From Epiperipatus broadwayi (lineage: Eukaryota; Onychophora; Udeonychophora; Euonychophora; Peripatidae), in assembly GCA_028023455.1 (NCBI GenBank), contig JAQFVV010000204.1:265501-329500 (forward strand): a stretch of DNA of 64,000 bases. Reading direction: 5' to 3'. The notes below the pieces were generated by a model. It was given only the letters and a program-made list of their open reading frames with translations. It was not told the origin of the DNA and made no database searches. Of the stretch, positions 63,651 through 64,000 are shown piece by piece. Position 1 is the stretch's first letter; each line of letters starts with the position of its first letter. A program made the position numbers and the translations under genes.

Positions 63651-64000
63651 TATATATATATATCCACTTATTTCCAACGTTTCGACTATCTTTACTTTAT
63701 AGTCATTTGCAAGGATCTAGAAAAAACATTACATTATAAACAAACTTCACATAATAAAAACAAAAATAATCAAAAACAATATAAAGCATATAAACCCCAT
63801 AAAATTTAAAAATAAATAAAATACATTAAAATCAATTAAATTAAAAACGCAAAACGCACACCACACTTACTTGACTCCCTTCTCAAAAAACTTTCCCTTT
63901 TTACATTTTTTATCCAAAAAACCAATTGTTACAATAAAAAACTTATTTCCTTTTTCTTTCTTAGATACTTCAAAAATGAATTTATTTCCAAAAATAATTC
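63651..64000 (-). mobile_element. PLE-E: 3' end of another Penelope-like element, cut by the window edge
   Basis: Reading on the minus strand from 64000, a C-terminal coding tail (stop at 63867-63869) is followed by a 3' UTR, then GACTAT (loop) ATAGTC with GAAACGTTGG (plus 63676-63704), then a short end at the TA tract 63650-63662. The stem, the GAAAC and the spacing to the ORF stop match PLE-A. The first hammerhead box is not canonical. Identity as a Penelope-like element is inferred from this 3' motif and layout. Confidence 0.5.
63867..63998 (-). CDS. Partial open frame, possible C-terminus of the PLE-E polyprotein
   Basis: 43 codons are open from the window edge to a TAA at 63867-63869. 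They are Lys and Phe rich, with FIFEVSKKEKGNKFF and ending KFFEKGVK. No domain can be named from so short a piece. Its position relative to the 3' UTR motif suggests a PLE tail. Confidence 0.35.
   Translation of the reverse strand: MIFGNKFIFEVSKKEKGNKFFIVTIGFLDKKCKKGKFFEKGVK

Noticed and set aside
63676-63704. Full hammerhead call for the PLE-E motif
   Set aside because: The stem and GAAAC are clear, but the expected CUGANGA box reads CAAATGA and stem I is not evident, so only a related motif is claimed.

Overview
This window is very AT-rich (roughly four fifths A+T by eye), has no recognisable host gene, and is a patchwork of decayed transposable elements, simple repeats and anonymous AT-rich spacer. 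The element set (Penelope-like elements with GIY-YIG endonuclease, RTE-like LINEs, a Ty3/gypsy LTR element, piggyBac-like TTAA elements, tRNA-derived SINE relics, hammerhead-ribozyme repeats) points to a metazoan nuclear genome, most likely an invertebrate. I cannot place it more finely.

Layout. 4.4-4.8 kb: a 53-bp minisatellite, then a short Penelope-like copy (PLE-A) with a GIY-YIG ORF between perfect 72-bp inverted repeats (4807-5658). 11.4 and 15.5 kb: large TATC/TACC and TTA microsatellites. 12.9-16.3 kb: SINE relics and a 52-bp hairpin. 19.5-19.8 kb: an unexplained GC-rich island. 20.0-25.95 kb: a Penelope-like cluster, with a palindrome of two 3' fragments (PLE-B) followed by two head-to-head copies (PLE-C minus, PLE-D plus) sharing a 75-bp junction. 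27.5-30.3 kb: a near full-length but decayed RTE-like LINE carrying a small fold-back insertion with a 14-bp target duplication. 38.1-39.1 kb: a dispersed repeat containing a decayed hammerhead. 39.5-51.4 kb: one Ty3/gypsy element with about 2.16-kb LTRs, primer-binding-like site, gag, protease, RT, RNase H, integrase and polypurine tract. Its 3' LTR is interrupted by an 883-bp palindrome bearing a hammerhead ribozyme in each arm. 54.2-56.0 kb: a second LINE copy. 56.5-56.7 kb: another hammerhead-family relic. 59.1-59.8 and 61.2-62.0 kb: two related TTA A-flanked piggyBac-like elements. 63.0-64.0 kb: a third LINE fragment and the 3' end of another Penelope-like element (PLE-E).

Common thread. 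Four unrelated insertions (PLE-A, PLE-B, PLE-C and the hammerhead element) share one topology: an inverted copy of the element's own 3' terminus is joined at the other end of the insertion. The inverted segment is 72 bp, about 480 bp, about 75 bp and 398 bp respectively. The Penelope copies also carry a stem-loop followed by GAAA between the ORF stop and the 3' end, in the place where hammerhead ribozymes are known in Penelope-like elements. The best-formed hammerhead in the window (49153-49196 and its mirror) is in an element with a 417-bp repeat unit, and related decayed copies lie at 38.95 and 56.6 kb. This ribozyme-bearing palindromic element, and the inverted-terminus topology, are what most deserve a second look.

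All protein-coding remnants are broken by frameshifts or stops. Nothing here looks like an active gene, except that the hammerhead core might still fold.
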